The position numbers and the translations under genes were made by a program. The notes beneath the pieces were generated by a model. That model searched no databases, was not told the DNA's origin, and saw only the letters and a program-made list of their open reading frames with translations. Shown piece after piece: positions 24,977 to 33,130 of a DNA stretch of 64,000 nucleotides (positions are counted from its first letter, which is position 1; the number at the start of each line of letters is the position of its first letter). This DNA comes from Pseudoalteromonas denitrificans DSM 6059 (lineage in GTDB: Bacteria; Pseudomonadota; Gammaproteobacteria; Enterobacterales; Alteromonadaceae). The DNA is taken from NCBI RefSeq assembly GCF_900112265.1, contig NZ_FOLO01000004.1, positions 1 through 64,000 of the forward strand, given 5' to 3'.

Positions 24977-25486
24977 ATGACAAAGCCATTCGTTGCAATA
25001 TTAATGGGATCTGATTCAGATTTACCTGTAATGCAAAATACAATTGACGTTCTTAAATCTTTCAACATTACAGTTGAAGTTAAAGTAACTTCTGCGCACC
25101 GTACACCTGCAGCAACTCACTCTTATGTAACAGATGCTGAAGCACGTGGCTGTAAAGTATTTATTTGTGCAGCTGGTCTTGCGGCTCATTTAGCAGGTGC
25201 TGTTGCAGGTATTACTACTCGCCCTGTAATTGGTGTTCCTGTGGACGCTGGTCCATTACAAGGTCATGATGCATTATTATCAACGGTAATGATGCCAGCA
25301 GGTGTTCCTGTAGCAACTGTTGCAATTGGTAAAGCAGGCGCAAAAAATGCAGCTTACTTAGCAGCTCAAATGTTAGCTGTTGCTGATGATGAAATGGCTG
25401 CAGCAGTTAAAGCTGATCGCCAAGCAAATGCTGAAGCAGTAATTGCAAAAGATAAAGCATTACAAGAAAAATTAAAAAATGCTTAA
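24977..25486 (+). CDS. purE: N5-carboxyaminoimidazole ribonucleotide mutase
   Basis: The 169-residue protein has the class I PurE motifs LMGSDSDLPVMQ near the N-terminus, SAHRTP, and the glycine-rich AGLAAHLAGAVAG. It moves the carboxyl group of N5-CAIR to give CAIR in purine synthesis. In most gammaproteobacteria purK follows directly; here a strong terminator comes 22 bases after the stop and no purK is within the window. It must lie elsewhere. The C-terminus has a charged tail (KADRQANAEAVIAKDKA) usual for marine relatives. Confidence 0.95.
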   Translation: MTKPFVAILMGSDSDLPVMQNTIDVLKSFNITVEVKVTSAHRTPAATHSYVTDAEARGCKVFICAAGLAAHLAGAVAGITTRPVIGVPVDAGPLQGHDALLSTVMMPAGVPVATVAIGKAGAKNAAYLAAQMLAVADDEMAAAVKADRQANAEAVIAKDKALQEKLKNA

Positions 25487-25507
25487 TTGCTAATTTAATT
25501 TAGCCAA

Positions 25508-25536
25508 AAAAAGCCATACCTATGTATGGCTTTTTT
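25508..25536 (+). terminator. purE terminator
   Basis: AAAAAGCCATAC / GTATGGCTTTTTT arms around CTAT form a strong intrinsic terminator 22 bases after the purE stop. Confidence 0.9.
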
Positions 25537-25626
25537 AATGGATAATCAATGTAACTAATTATAAATTAGCCCAATACTTAAACTCGATTACCAATCATCA
25601 GTTTTTTAAACAATGCGAGCATAAAA

Positions 25627-25647
25627 AAGGCCAAATATTTCGGCCTT
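25627..25647 (-). terminator. ybiT terminator
   Basis: AAGGCC / GGCCTT arms with a 9-base loop are followed on the minus strand by TTTTTTAT, 73 bases past the ybiT stop. Confidence 0.75.
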
Positions 25648-25719
25648 GTTTATAAACATTTTGATGTGTGAAACTATATTAGTTGTTCACACTAAGCGTG
25701 TCACTTTTGAGAAGTAACA

Positions 25720-27312
25720 TTAACCTTCAAGACCTTGAGACACTAAATACTCTTCATATGTACCTCTAAAGTCGATAATTTTACCGTCTTTAATTTCCCA
25801 AATACGTGTTGCAAGAGATGATACAAATATTCTGTCGTGACTTACAAAAAACAAAGTGCCTTCATATTTCTCAAGTGCGGTATTCAATGACTCAATTGAC
25901 TCCATATCCATGTGATTAGTTGGTTCATCCATTAATAATACATTATGTTTGTGCATCATTAATTTACCAAATAACATACGCCCTTGTTCACCACCAGATA
26001 TCACATTTACAGATTTAGAAATATCATTTTGTGAAAATAAAAGGCGACCTAAATAACCACGAACAACTTGCTCATCATCCCCTTCTTGCTGCCATTGTTC
26101 CATCCATTGAAATAGATTTTGATCTTTTTCAAAGTCTTCTGCATGATCTTGAGCGTAATAGCCAATATTCGCATTTTCAGACCATTTAAAAGAACCTGAT
26201 GTCGGGGCTTTCCTACTCGCTAATGTATTTAATAGTGTTGTTTTACCAGCACCATTTTGGCCTATGATAGCAATACGCTCACCCACCTCAACTAAGCCTT
26301 CTAAACCTGAGAATAGTTCTTGGTCATATCCTTGTGCTAAATTTTCAAGCTCTAATGCATTTCTAAATAAGGGTTTTTCTTGCTCAAAACGTAAGAATGG
26401 ATTTTGACGACTAGATGCTTTGACTTCAGCTAATTCAATTTTATCCAACTGTTTTGCACGAGAAGTTGCTTGCTTTGCTTTAGATGCATTTGCAGAGAAT
26501 CGCGCAACAAAAGACTGTAAATCTGCAATTTGTGTTTTCTTCTTCGCATTTTCAGATAATAACTGTTCACGAGCTTGGTTGGCTGCAAACATGTACTCAT
26601 CATAATTACCTGGAAATAAACGTAATTCACCATAATCGATATCAGCCATATGCGTACAGACTGAATTTAAAAAGTGACGGTCATGAGAAATAATTATCAT
26701 GGTGCAGTTACGTTGTTTTAATACTTCTTCTAACCAACTAATAGAGTGAATGTCTAAGTTATTTGTTGGCTCATCCAGTAACATCACATCAGGATCTGAG
26801 AATAATACTTGTGTCAGTAGTACACGTAATTTACGACCGGGGGCAATTTCAGACATTAATCCGTAATGCATATCTTCAGGAATACCTACGCCAGATAATA
26901 ACTCTGCAGCTTTAGATTCAGCAGAATACCCGTCCATTTCAGCAAATTCAGACTCAAGATCAGCGACTTTCATGCCATCTTCTTCACTCATTTCTGGTAA
27001 AGAATAGATACGATCACGTTCTTGTTTAATTTCCCAAAGTTCTTTGTGACCCATGATCACGGTATCAATAACACTATATTCTTCATATGCAAATTGATCT
27101 TGATTAAGTTTTGCAACACGTTCGTTAGGATCTGTGCCTACATTACCTGAAGAAGATTCTAGTTCACCACTTAAAATTTTCATGAATGTAGATTTACCAC
27201 AGCCATTTGCACCAATTAAACCATAACGATTTCCATCGCCAAATTTAACAGATATATTTTCAAATAACGGCTTAGCGCCAAATTGCATGGTGATGTTATT
27301 CGCTGTGATCAT
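25720..27312 (-). CDS. ybiT: ABC-F ATPase, YbiT type
   Basis: I chose the ATG at 27312 ([12 protein letters not shown]), which matches the YbiT N-terminus; six extra codons upstream are unlikely to be used. The 530 residues hold two ABC domains with no membrane part. Walker A motifs are GANGCGKST and GQNGAGKTT, and signatures [11 protein letters not shown] and ISGGEQGRM. Walker B motifs are [13 protein letters not shown] and [13 protein letters not shown], with the ABC-F linker between ([21 protein letters not shown]). YbiT-type proteins bind ribosomes and affect translation. The gene is single, divergent from the FAD oxidoreductase and ended by a hairpin at 25627. Confidence 0.93.
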   Translation of the reverse strand: MITANNITMQFGAKPLFENISVKFGDGNRYGLIGANGCGKSTFMKILSGELESSSGNVGTDPNERVAKLNQDQFAYEEYSVIDTVIMGHKELWEIKQERDRIYSLPEMSEEDGMKVADLESEFAEMDGYSAESKAAELLSGVGIPEDMHYGLMSEIAPGRKLRVLLTQVLFSDPDVMLLDEPTNNLDIHSISWLEEVLKQRNCTMIIISHDRHFLNSVCTHMADIDYGELRLFPGNYDEYMFAANQAREQLLSENAKKKTQIADLQSFVARFSANASKAKQATSRAKQLDKIELAEVKASSRQNPFLRFEQEKPLFRNALELENLAQGYDQELFSGLEGLVEVGERIAIIGQNGAGKTTLLNTLASRKAPTSGSFKWSENANIGYYAQDHAEDFEKDQNLFQWMEQWQQEGDDEQVVRGYLGRLLFSQNDISKSVNVISGGEQGRMLFGKLMMHKHNVLLMDEPTNHMDMESIESLNTALEKYEGTLFFVSHDRIFVSSLATRIWEIKDGKIIDFRGTYEEYLVSQGLEG

Positions 27313-27448
27313 AAGTAATATTTTTCTCAATTCATTAATTGCGCGGGATTATATCAGAAAATAGAAAGAGGGTTTGTTATATTTATTGTGTTTGTTATTT
27401 GGGTACGATATTGTTTATTTTAATTTCTCGCACACTTAAGGTTTAAAC

Positions 27449-28921
27449 ATGACTCAAAAACTATCTCGCAGACACTTTTTAAAAAAAGTAGCTATTGGGG
27501 GCATCGCCGTAGGGTTTAATCTACAAAACAAAAGCTGGGCAACAACACAAGATTTAGAAAATTATTCATCTAATACTTTTGCAGAAGATTTTCCAGATTT
27601 TGAAGGCGAACTCATCACTGATATAACACAACTCACCCAAGAAGCCGATGATTTTGGACATATCCACCAATATATCTCTCAGGCAATTTTAAAACCGGCG
27701 ACTTACCAAGATATTATAAAAATGGTCAAATTTGCCAATAATTATGATTTGAAAATAGCAGTCAAAGGTCAAGGGTTTTCAACCAATGGTGAAACTCAAA
27801 CGCAAGCTGGTGTTGTTATTGATATGGCTTCATTATCTGAAGTTTTTGAAATAAATGACGCTCAAGTATCTGCACAAGCAGGTGCGCGTTGGATTGATGT
27901 ATTAGAACAAACTGTACCACAAAATTTAGGGTTACCTATCGTGACCGATTTTCTAGAGCTTAGTATAGGAGGCTCAATTGCAGTGGGTGGTTTTGGTGCG
28001 CAATCTTATAAGCATGGATGTATGGCTGATAACATTGTTCAGCTTAAAGTGATTACTGGAGATGGATGCTTAGTAGCGTGTTCTTTGCATCAAAATCCAT
28101 TGTTATTCCATTCTATGAAAGCTGGATTGGGACAATTTGGTATTATCGTTGAATCGAGTATGAAGCTTGAAACAGCACCCACTCAAGTCAGAGCATATCA
28201 ACTTATTTATAACGATTTAGAATCTTTTTTAAATGACAGTAAACGTTTGTTAGATGAGTCAGTATTAGATGGTGTTCAAGGGGGGGCTGAACCCTCTCCT
28301 GAAGGTGGTTGGCGCTATATATTACAACTGGCAAAATATTTTGAATCAGATGCTCCACCTATTGATTCTGAGCTACTTAATGGCCTTAATTTTAATTCAG
28401 GTGGTGATACAGCACAAGACATGCCCTATTTTACATTTTTAAATCGTTTGACTCCTGTCATTGAACAATTAAAAGCAGCGGGTCTTTGGTCACTACCTCA
28501 TCCTTGGTGTCCACTATTTATACCTGCATCTAAAGCAAAAATATTTATTGAAGAAACATTAGCAAATACCAACCCAAATGATGTTGCTGGGCCCATTTTA
28601 ATGTCAATGCAAAAAAGAAGTGCATTTAAAAGCATGTTCTTAAGTTTGCCAGATGAAGAAAACTTTGTTTACTTTTCATTAATGCGAACTGCAATTCCGC
28701 CAACACCGGAACGAATTGAAGAACTTACAGCATCAAATAGAACTGTTTATGAAAATGCGCGAGATATTGGTGGTTATCAATACCCTGTGGGTGCGATTCC
28801 AATGGATAGAACAGACTGGAAAAAACATTATCACAATAAATGGTTTTTAATGAAAATACTTAAAAGTTGGTTTGATCCTAAGCATGTATTAGGTCCAATG
28901 AGAGGGATTTTCAACCGATAA
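27449..28921 (+). CDS. Tat-exported FAD-linked oxidoreductase (cytokinin-dehydrogenase-like)
   Basis: The 490-residue protein opens with a twin-arginine signal (SRRHFLKK, then a hydrophobic stretch to about residue 22). An FAD_binding_4 domain follows (ILKPATYQDIIKMVKFAN, VKGQGFSTNGETQ, LSIGGSIAVGGFG, GQFGIIVESSMKL) and then a C-terminal domain like that of plant cytokinin dehydrogenase. The residue that links FAD covalently in the plant enzymes (His in GHS) is F110 here (GQGFS), so the cofactor is probably not bound through that position. Substrate unknown. It is convergent with pigN and separated by a shared terminator. A role in pigment oxidation is possible but unsupported. Confidence 0.78.
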   Translation: MTQKLSRRHFLKKVAIGGIAVGFNLQNKSWATTQDLENYSSNTFAEDFPDFEGELITDITQLTQEADDFGHIHQYISQAILKPATYQDIIKMVKFANNYDLKIAVKGQGFSTNGETQTQAGVVIDMASLSEVFEINDAQVSAQAGARWIDVLEQTVPQNLGLPIVTDFLELSIGGSIAVGGFGAQSYKHGCMADNIVQLKVITGDGCLVACSLHQNPLLFHSMKAGLGQFGIIVESSMKLETAPTQVRAYQLIYNDLESFLNDSKRLLDESVLDGVQGGAEPSPEGGWRYILQLAKYFESDAPPIDSELLNGLNFNSGGDTAQDMPYFTFLNRLTPVIEQLKAAGLWSLPHPWCPLFIPASKAKIFIEETLANTNPNDVAGPILMSMQKRSAFKSMFLSLPDEENFVYFSLMRTAIPPTPERIEELTASNRTVYENARDIGGYQYPVGAIPMDRTDWKKHYHNKWFLMKILKSWFDPKHVLGPMRGIFNR

Positions 28922-28929
28922 AGTAAATT

Positions 28930-28973
28930 AAAATGAACTTTCATCGTAAGTTTAAATTATGAAAGTTCATTTT
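28930..28973. terminator. Bidirectional terminator between the FAD oxidoreductase and pigN
   Basis: A 15-bp perfect inverted repeat (arms 28930-28944 and 28959-28973, AAAATGAACTTTCAT and complement) with a 14-base loop ends in A- and T-runs. It closes both convergent transcripts and marks the end of the pig operon. Confidence 0.85.
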
Positions 28974-28982
28974 AATTATTGG

Positions 28983-29708
28983 TTAATAAACAAAAGGAAT
29001 AAAACGTTTTGTTGCGATTGAATAATCTTTAAATTTTTCACCATAACGCTCAGCTAAATGAAGATCTAAAGCTGGAATATGGAAATAAATAAAAGAATAA
29101 GCCATGGATAAAGGCAGTAATAAAGTCCAGAAATTATAAGTAAATAAACACCAGCCAGTAAATAAAACAAAATCACCAAAGTAATTTATATGCATGGAAT
29201 AGTGAAATAATCCCTCGGTATAACACTGACCTTTATTGCTACTATCTCTTTTCCACCATTTTCGCTGAATTTCAGAGTAACTATTTAGGTATGATCCAAA
29301 AGCTAACAAGCTTAGTGCAACAATATCAAGCCAGCCTAGATCGATTGTATAGTCTCTAAATGCTCCACCTCCTACTAGCAGTAAGCCGATTTCAAACAAG
29401 GCCATGAAACTGATCAAACCAAACACCTCTCCCCAGTCAACTCTACGAGCCAGTAAGTAAAACACAGTAATTGTATGTCTTATCCAATAAAGTACAACAC
29501 AGGCAAATAAAACATTAGCTCTATCTTGATCAGCAAAAGCCCAGTTAAAACCAAATAAATTACCAATTACTGACCAACCATCAAAAAATGTAAGCCAAGC
29601 ACAAAATACTACTATGCCTAAATGTAGTAGTACAAAAGCCCATTTTTGAGGTACAGAACGCCCATATTCTCGATTGACGCCACCCGTATTTGATTTCACT
29701 TTTTCCAT
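28983..29708 (-). CDS. pigN: PigN, membrane protein needed for full methylation of the bipyrrole
   Basis: The 241-residue protein has five or six membrane segments. Its C-terminal box (GLFHYSMHINYFGDFVLFTG, then ERYGEKFKDYS) is like the steroid-reductase/ICMT/DUF1295 superfamily, whose members use NADPH or SAM near the same site. In Serratia, pigN lies at the end of the cluster, and from memory mutants are affected in the O-methylation of HBM together with pigF. Whether it is a methyltransferase or a helper is unsettled. It is the last gene of the operon, 33 bases after the oxygenase gene, and ends at the bidirectional terminator. Confidence 0.8.
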   Translation of the reverse strand: MEKVKSNTGGVNREYGRSVPQKWAFVLLHLGIVVFCAWLTFFDGWSVIGNLFGFNWAFADQDRANVLFACVVLYWIRHTITVFYLLARRVDWGEVFGLISFMALFEIGLLLVGGGAFRDYTIDLGWLDIVALSLLAFGSYLNSYSEIQRKWWKRDSSNKGQCYTEGLFHYSMHINYFGDFVLFTGWCLFTYNFWTLLLPLSMAYSFIYFHIPALDLHLAERYGEKFKDYSIATKRFIPFVY

Positions 29709-29741
29709 TTTAATTCCTTATATATATAAAATTTAATGTGA

Positions 29742-31016
29742 TTACTGCTGCTGTATATCTAGGTTATTTTCTTCATATTGAGATTTCTTATTACTATAAA
29801 TAAGATAATTTACGAGCGATAAACAGGCCAAAATGCCAGTACTTAATATTAAGTATTCTGGTTGCTTAGATGTAATTGCCCAGGATAAAAATGATATGAA
29901 TAGAATTTGCGTAATAATTTCTGTTGTCCAACCTATTTTAAAGCCGTCAAATACAATACCGTTGTAATGACATAACCAAAAAAACAAAACAGATAATATA
30001 ATTAATGGTAATACAGGTAAGGCACCAAAATTCATCATTAAGTAACAAAAAACGACAATGATACATATAAATCGGTTAAAGCAGGTCCATTTTGTTTTTG
30101 TTGATAAATAAGGATCTTTAGCTTTAAAGTTTTTAGAATCAATTTTGCACGTTTTAGAATAAAAAGTAGATTTATTTGCCTTTTTAGGTAGCCAAACAGG
30201 TGGTCCAAAAATTGAACATACCACTTCGAAAAGAGAACTTGATAGTCTGATTTTCTTGGCAATTGTTTTTAAATAATAAGAATTTATGATTAAGGGGCTA
30301 AAGCTTGGAAAAGATTCTCTCACACCAAAAGTAACGGGGTTATCATTAAGTTCAGTTTGATAGGTACCAAATAATCTATCCCAAATAATAAAAATACCCC
30401 CAAAGTTTTTATCTATATATTTGGTATTTCTAGCATGATGTACCCTGTGCAAAGATGGTGTATTTAACAACTTGTCAGCGATAGGCGTACTTTTAAACCA
30501 CTTAGTATGTATGCAAAAAGCCCAAACAATTTGTGCATAACTGGCAATTAAAAAAACTTCTAAGGAAATACCTAGGAAAGCCATTGGAATAAATGTCATC
30601 CACATAGTTAGCTCTGTAAAATAACTGATCCGAATAGAAACGCCAAAATTGAAGTTTTCTGCTGTATGATGAACAAGATGGTCCGCCCAAAATAAACCAA
30701 TCATGTGATGAAATCTATGATTCCAGTAATATAAAAAATCATATAATAAAAAAGCTAACACATAAGTTAAAGGATCTGACTGGTCAAGATCAAAAAATTT
30801 ATATTCGCTATATACAAGTGAATACACAGCAACAACAGCTAAAAGAAAAATAAAGGATAATCCTAAATTTCCTAGAGCGATTGATGCATTAGTTAATGTG
30901 TCATTTAGTCTGTAGTTTTTTTGTTTTCGAAAAAAGTTAATACTTGCTAATAGAAATAATGGCCCTAAATAAAAAGGCAGTGTATACATTATTTCTTCTG
31001 TAAAGTTTAAATCCAT
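29742..31016 (-). CDS. Alkylglycerol-monooxygenase-like di-iron oxygenase, probable prodigiosin cyclase
   Basis: The 424-residue protein belongs to the fatty acid hydroxylase/sterol desaturase superfamily. Its histidine boxes are H100-H104 (HRFHH), H113-H117 (HLVHH), H170, and H190-H194 (HRVHH), followed by NFGGIFIIWDRLFGTY, typical of alkylglycerol monooxygenase. About three membrane segments precede the boxes and more lie in the C-terminal 100 residues. An enzyme of this kind cyclises prodigiosin to cycloprodigiosin in Pseudoalteromonas rubra by C-H activation of the pentyl chain. Here it sits between pigM and pigN with gaps of 25 and 33 bases, clearly in the operon. The pig clusters I know lack a gene at this site. 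Cyclase function is a strong inference. Confidence 0.8.
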   Translation of the reverse strand: MDLNFTEEIMYTLPFYLGPLFLLASINFFRKQKNYRLNDTLTNASIALGNLGLSFIFLLAVVAVYSLVYSEYKFFDLDQSDPLTYVLAFLLYDFLYYWNHRFHHMIGLFWADHLVHHTAENFNFGVSIRISYFTELTMWMTFIPMAFLGISLEVFLIASYAQIVWAFCIHTKWFKSTPIADKLLNTPSLHRVHHARNTKYIDKNFGGIFIIWDRLFGTYQTELNDNPVTFGVRESFPSFSPLIINSYYLKTIAKKIRLSSSLFEVVCSIFGPPVWLPKKANKSTFYSKTCKIDSKNFKAKDPYLSTKTKWTCFNRFICIIVVFCYLMMNFGALPVLPLIILSVLFFWLCHYNGIVFDGFKIGWTTEIITQILFISFLSWAITSKQPEYLILSTGILACLSLVNYLIYSNKKSQYEENNLDIQQQ

Positions 31017-31041
31017 TTGATTACCCTGTTGTCTGTAAGTT

Positions 31042-32094
31042 TTAATTTAAAATTGATGCCACTTGTCTTCTCGGCGCTCTTGTTGCGGGAGACTGTGCGG
31101 TACCAAGCCGAGCTATAAATAGCGTTTCCTCTTTATTTCCTAATATATTTTTTAGTTTTTTTCTAGGAGTTTCATTTTGCAGTAATACGCTTAACGGATG
31201 AAATGACAAACCTTGTATTTGTGCTTTTTGCCAAACTTTCGATAGGTCTTTACCTAAATGCCAATATGATGAATTGGACTTGTTTTTTGCCGTAAAAACA
31301 ATCAACTGAGGTGTTGAATCAACCAGTTCAGCTAGGCCTTTAGCCATATAGTTAGGTAAGCCAACTATTTTTGATAACATATGATTTTTTGGATGGGATA
31401 TAAATTTGAATGCTTGTTTAAAAGCCCACGAAACAGGACCAAATAAATTTCGCATATAAAAGCCGTCTTCAGCAGTTTCATTGTCATTAAACCTGATAAA
31501 ACTATAAGTTTCTTGCCATACTTTTTTGTTTGAAAAATCTAAACCTGCATAGTCTTCAATTAAGTTTGCAATACTTGATATTAAGGTTGGGTTATTTATT
31601 AATTGGCTATGTATAGCTTTTGTATTTAGGTTTTCTATAAGAGATTCATATTCCCTAGTATCTACCTTAGTTTGCTCATAAGGACCTCTATTTGTAAAAC
31701 GCATCAGTGTTGTTGCCTGAAGTTGCTCAAAAGCATGATTGCTTACTGTTTCAGTAGGCAATAGGTGTAATATTAATATGATGCCTTCATTATCAATCCA
31801 ATGCTCTTCACACTGATAACCTTTGAATACAAGTGCTTGAGTTAATAATTCAGTAAATATTCCGCAGCTGGTATACATCTCACCTGTTAAAGAGGGCAAG
31901 CTTGTTAGCATACGAGACTCATCAAATGACACAGTTACAAAACGGCTATTTTGAGTTGTTTTTATGCTATCAATATTTGGTACAGAATCGGTTACATTAA
32001 CGCACCATGGTTGGCAGTTATGTGATGAAGGCGCATGGCGCGCTATATCAAGTGCCATTTTTAAATCATGATTAAATTTTTCATTTTTATTCAA
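31042..32094 (-). CDS. pigM: PigM, nitroreductase-like oxidoreductase (HBM to HBC)
   Basis: The protein is nitroreductase-like, with an ALDIARHAPSSHNCQPW start, an LMRFTNRGPYEQTKVD stretch, and late SSYWHLGKDLSKVWQKAQIQGLSFHPLS. In prodigiosin synthesis PigM oxidises the alcohol HBM to the aldehyde HBC on the bipyrrole branch. An ATG at 32136 would overlap pigL by 28 bases without a good ribosome binding site. A TTG at 32094 has AAAGGA 10 bases upstream and lies after the pigL stop, so I prefer it, giving about 350 residues. The start is uncertain. Confidence 0.82.
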   Translation of the reverse strand: MNKNEKFNHDLKMALDIARHAPSSHNCQPWCVNVTDSVPNIDSIKTTQNSRFVTVSFDESRMLTSLPSLTGEMYTSCGIFTELLTQALVFKGYQCEEHWIDNEGIILILHLLPTETVSNHAFEQLQATTLMRFTNRGPYEQTKVDTREYESLIENLNTKAIHSQLINNPTLISSIANLIEDYAGLDFSNKKVWQETYSFIRFNDNETAEDGFYMRNLFGPVSWAFKQAFKFISHPKNHMLSKIVGLPNYMAKGLAELVDSTPQLIVFTAKNKSNSSYWHLGKDLSKVWQKAQIQGLSFHPLSVLLQNETPRKKLKNILGNKEETLFIARLGTAQSPATRAPRRQVASILN

Positions 32095-32108
32095 AGCACT
32101 GTTATCCT

Positions 32109-32831
32109 TTATTCTATTTTGGTTATGGAGTAGCAATACTGCGATAATGTGCCGGTCATAATTTGAGTATTATCGCCCAGTAGTGCTATTGCGTTATTTA
32201 TATAAGTTGAAGATGTTTCAATAAGATAATTTTGCGCATCTTTTTTTAACTCAACATATTTTATGTAAGGAAAAATCCCTAAACCTAGCGCTTTCAAAAA
32301 AGACTCTTTAATTGTCCAAATTAACGTCTGCGAACCTATACTTTTATTTGAAACTTCTTTTGCGTTAAATGCCATATTTAAAGCGGTATTAGAGAAAGTC
32401 CTTTTTTTTTGGATATCAACACCAATCGCAAAGTCAGAAGCCGCAGCGATAACATATCTACCGCTATGACTTATAGAAATATACCTGCCACATGCTGAAT
32501 ATGGTTGCCCAAAGTTTTCAATTGATTTCGTGATTAAAATTTCACTTTGTTTAATCGACTTTCCCGTTAACACAGCCAAAGCCAGTTTGGCCGCTAATCT
32601 GCCCGTTAACCGTTCAATTGAAATCTGAACAACGCCATCTGTTGTATGTGTTAAGTCGTTTATTTCTGTCAAAGACAATAAATTTGACCAAAGCATCGTC
32701 GTTAATTGAGATCTGTATTGCTCTAAATCAATTAGAATAATTGGCATATTACATTGTTCATTCAAACAATAAGATATGCCCTCAAATTCTAGCGACTTTC
32801 CTGTTAATAAATTAAAAACTTGAGTACCCAT
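32109..32831 (-). CDS. pigL: PigL, 4'-phosphopantetheinyl transferase
   Basis: The roughly 240-residue protein has the Sfp-type motifs ISISHSGRYVIAAA, AIGVDIQKKR (the first magnesium-binding Asp) and WTIKESFLKALG (WxxKES). It transfers phosphopantetheine to the carrier serines of PigG (S36) and PigH (S46, S146). It overlaps the pigK end by about 20 bases. The ATG at 32831 is preferred over the TTG at 32837; a ribosome binding site is weak at both, so translation may be coupled to pigK. Confidence 0.9.
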   Translation of the reverse strand: MGTQVFNLLTGKSLEFEGISYCLNEQCNMPIILIDLEQYRSQLTTMLWSNLLSLTEINDLTHTTDGVVQISIERLTGRLAAKLALAVLTGKSIKQSEILITKSIENFGQPYSACGRYISISHSGRYVIAAASDFAIGVDIQKKRTFSNTALNMAFNAKEVSNKSIGSQTLIWTIKESFLKALGLGIFPYIKYVELKKDAQNYLIETSSTYINNAIALLGDNTQIMTGTLSQYCYSITKIE

Positions 32832-33129
32832 TTCCAATTAAATCACCTTCATTTTCTTCGACAACTTGTGCCATTTCATTAAAGCGACTTTCAAGTGAGT
32901 TAAATAATGGTGAATTCATATCTTTTTCAAACTCAGCAAGAGAGCTTAAACGGATCACTTCAATAAAATGAAAATCCGCATTTTTATCAGTAGATACTTC
33001 AATAACATCAAATTGCAGCACACTCGGTAAGTCGTGACATGCTAAATAATCTGTTGTTAAAACCCAGTCTCTAAAATCTGACAGCGATTTGATTTCTTTT
33101 AATTTGATTTTGTGGATCATAATTTTCAT
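32812..33129 (-). CDS. pigK: PigK, small accessory protein
   Basis: The 105-residue protein starts at the ATG at 33129, one base after the pigJ stop, with AAGGA 9 bases upstream. It has an EthD/ABM-like small alpha-beta pattern (FHFIEVIRLSSLAEFEKDMNSPLFNSL). In Serratia pigK is conserved in the cluster and has been suggested as a helper of bipyrrole enzymes; RedY of Streptomyces is the related protein. No catalytic residues can be named. Longer reading frames upstream run through the pigJ end and are not the gene. Confidence 0.8.
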   Translation of the reverse strand: MKIMIHKIKLKEIKSLSDFRDWVLTTDYLACHDLPSVLQFDVIEVSTDKNADFHFIEVIRLSSLAEFEKDMNSPLFNSLESRFNEMAQVVEENEGDLIGNGYSSF

Positions 33130-33130
33130 A

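Noticed and set aside
24977..25486. purEK operon
   Set aside because: A strong terminator follows purE, and the next gene is ybiT on the other strand; no purK is in the window.
29742..31016. RedG/McpG-type Rieske cyclase
   Set aside because: No Rieske CxH...CxxH motif is present. The histidine boxes and membrane segments are those of the AGMO/sterol desaturase family.
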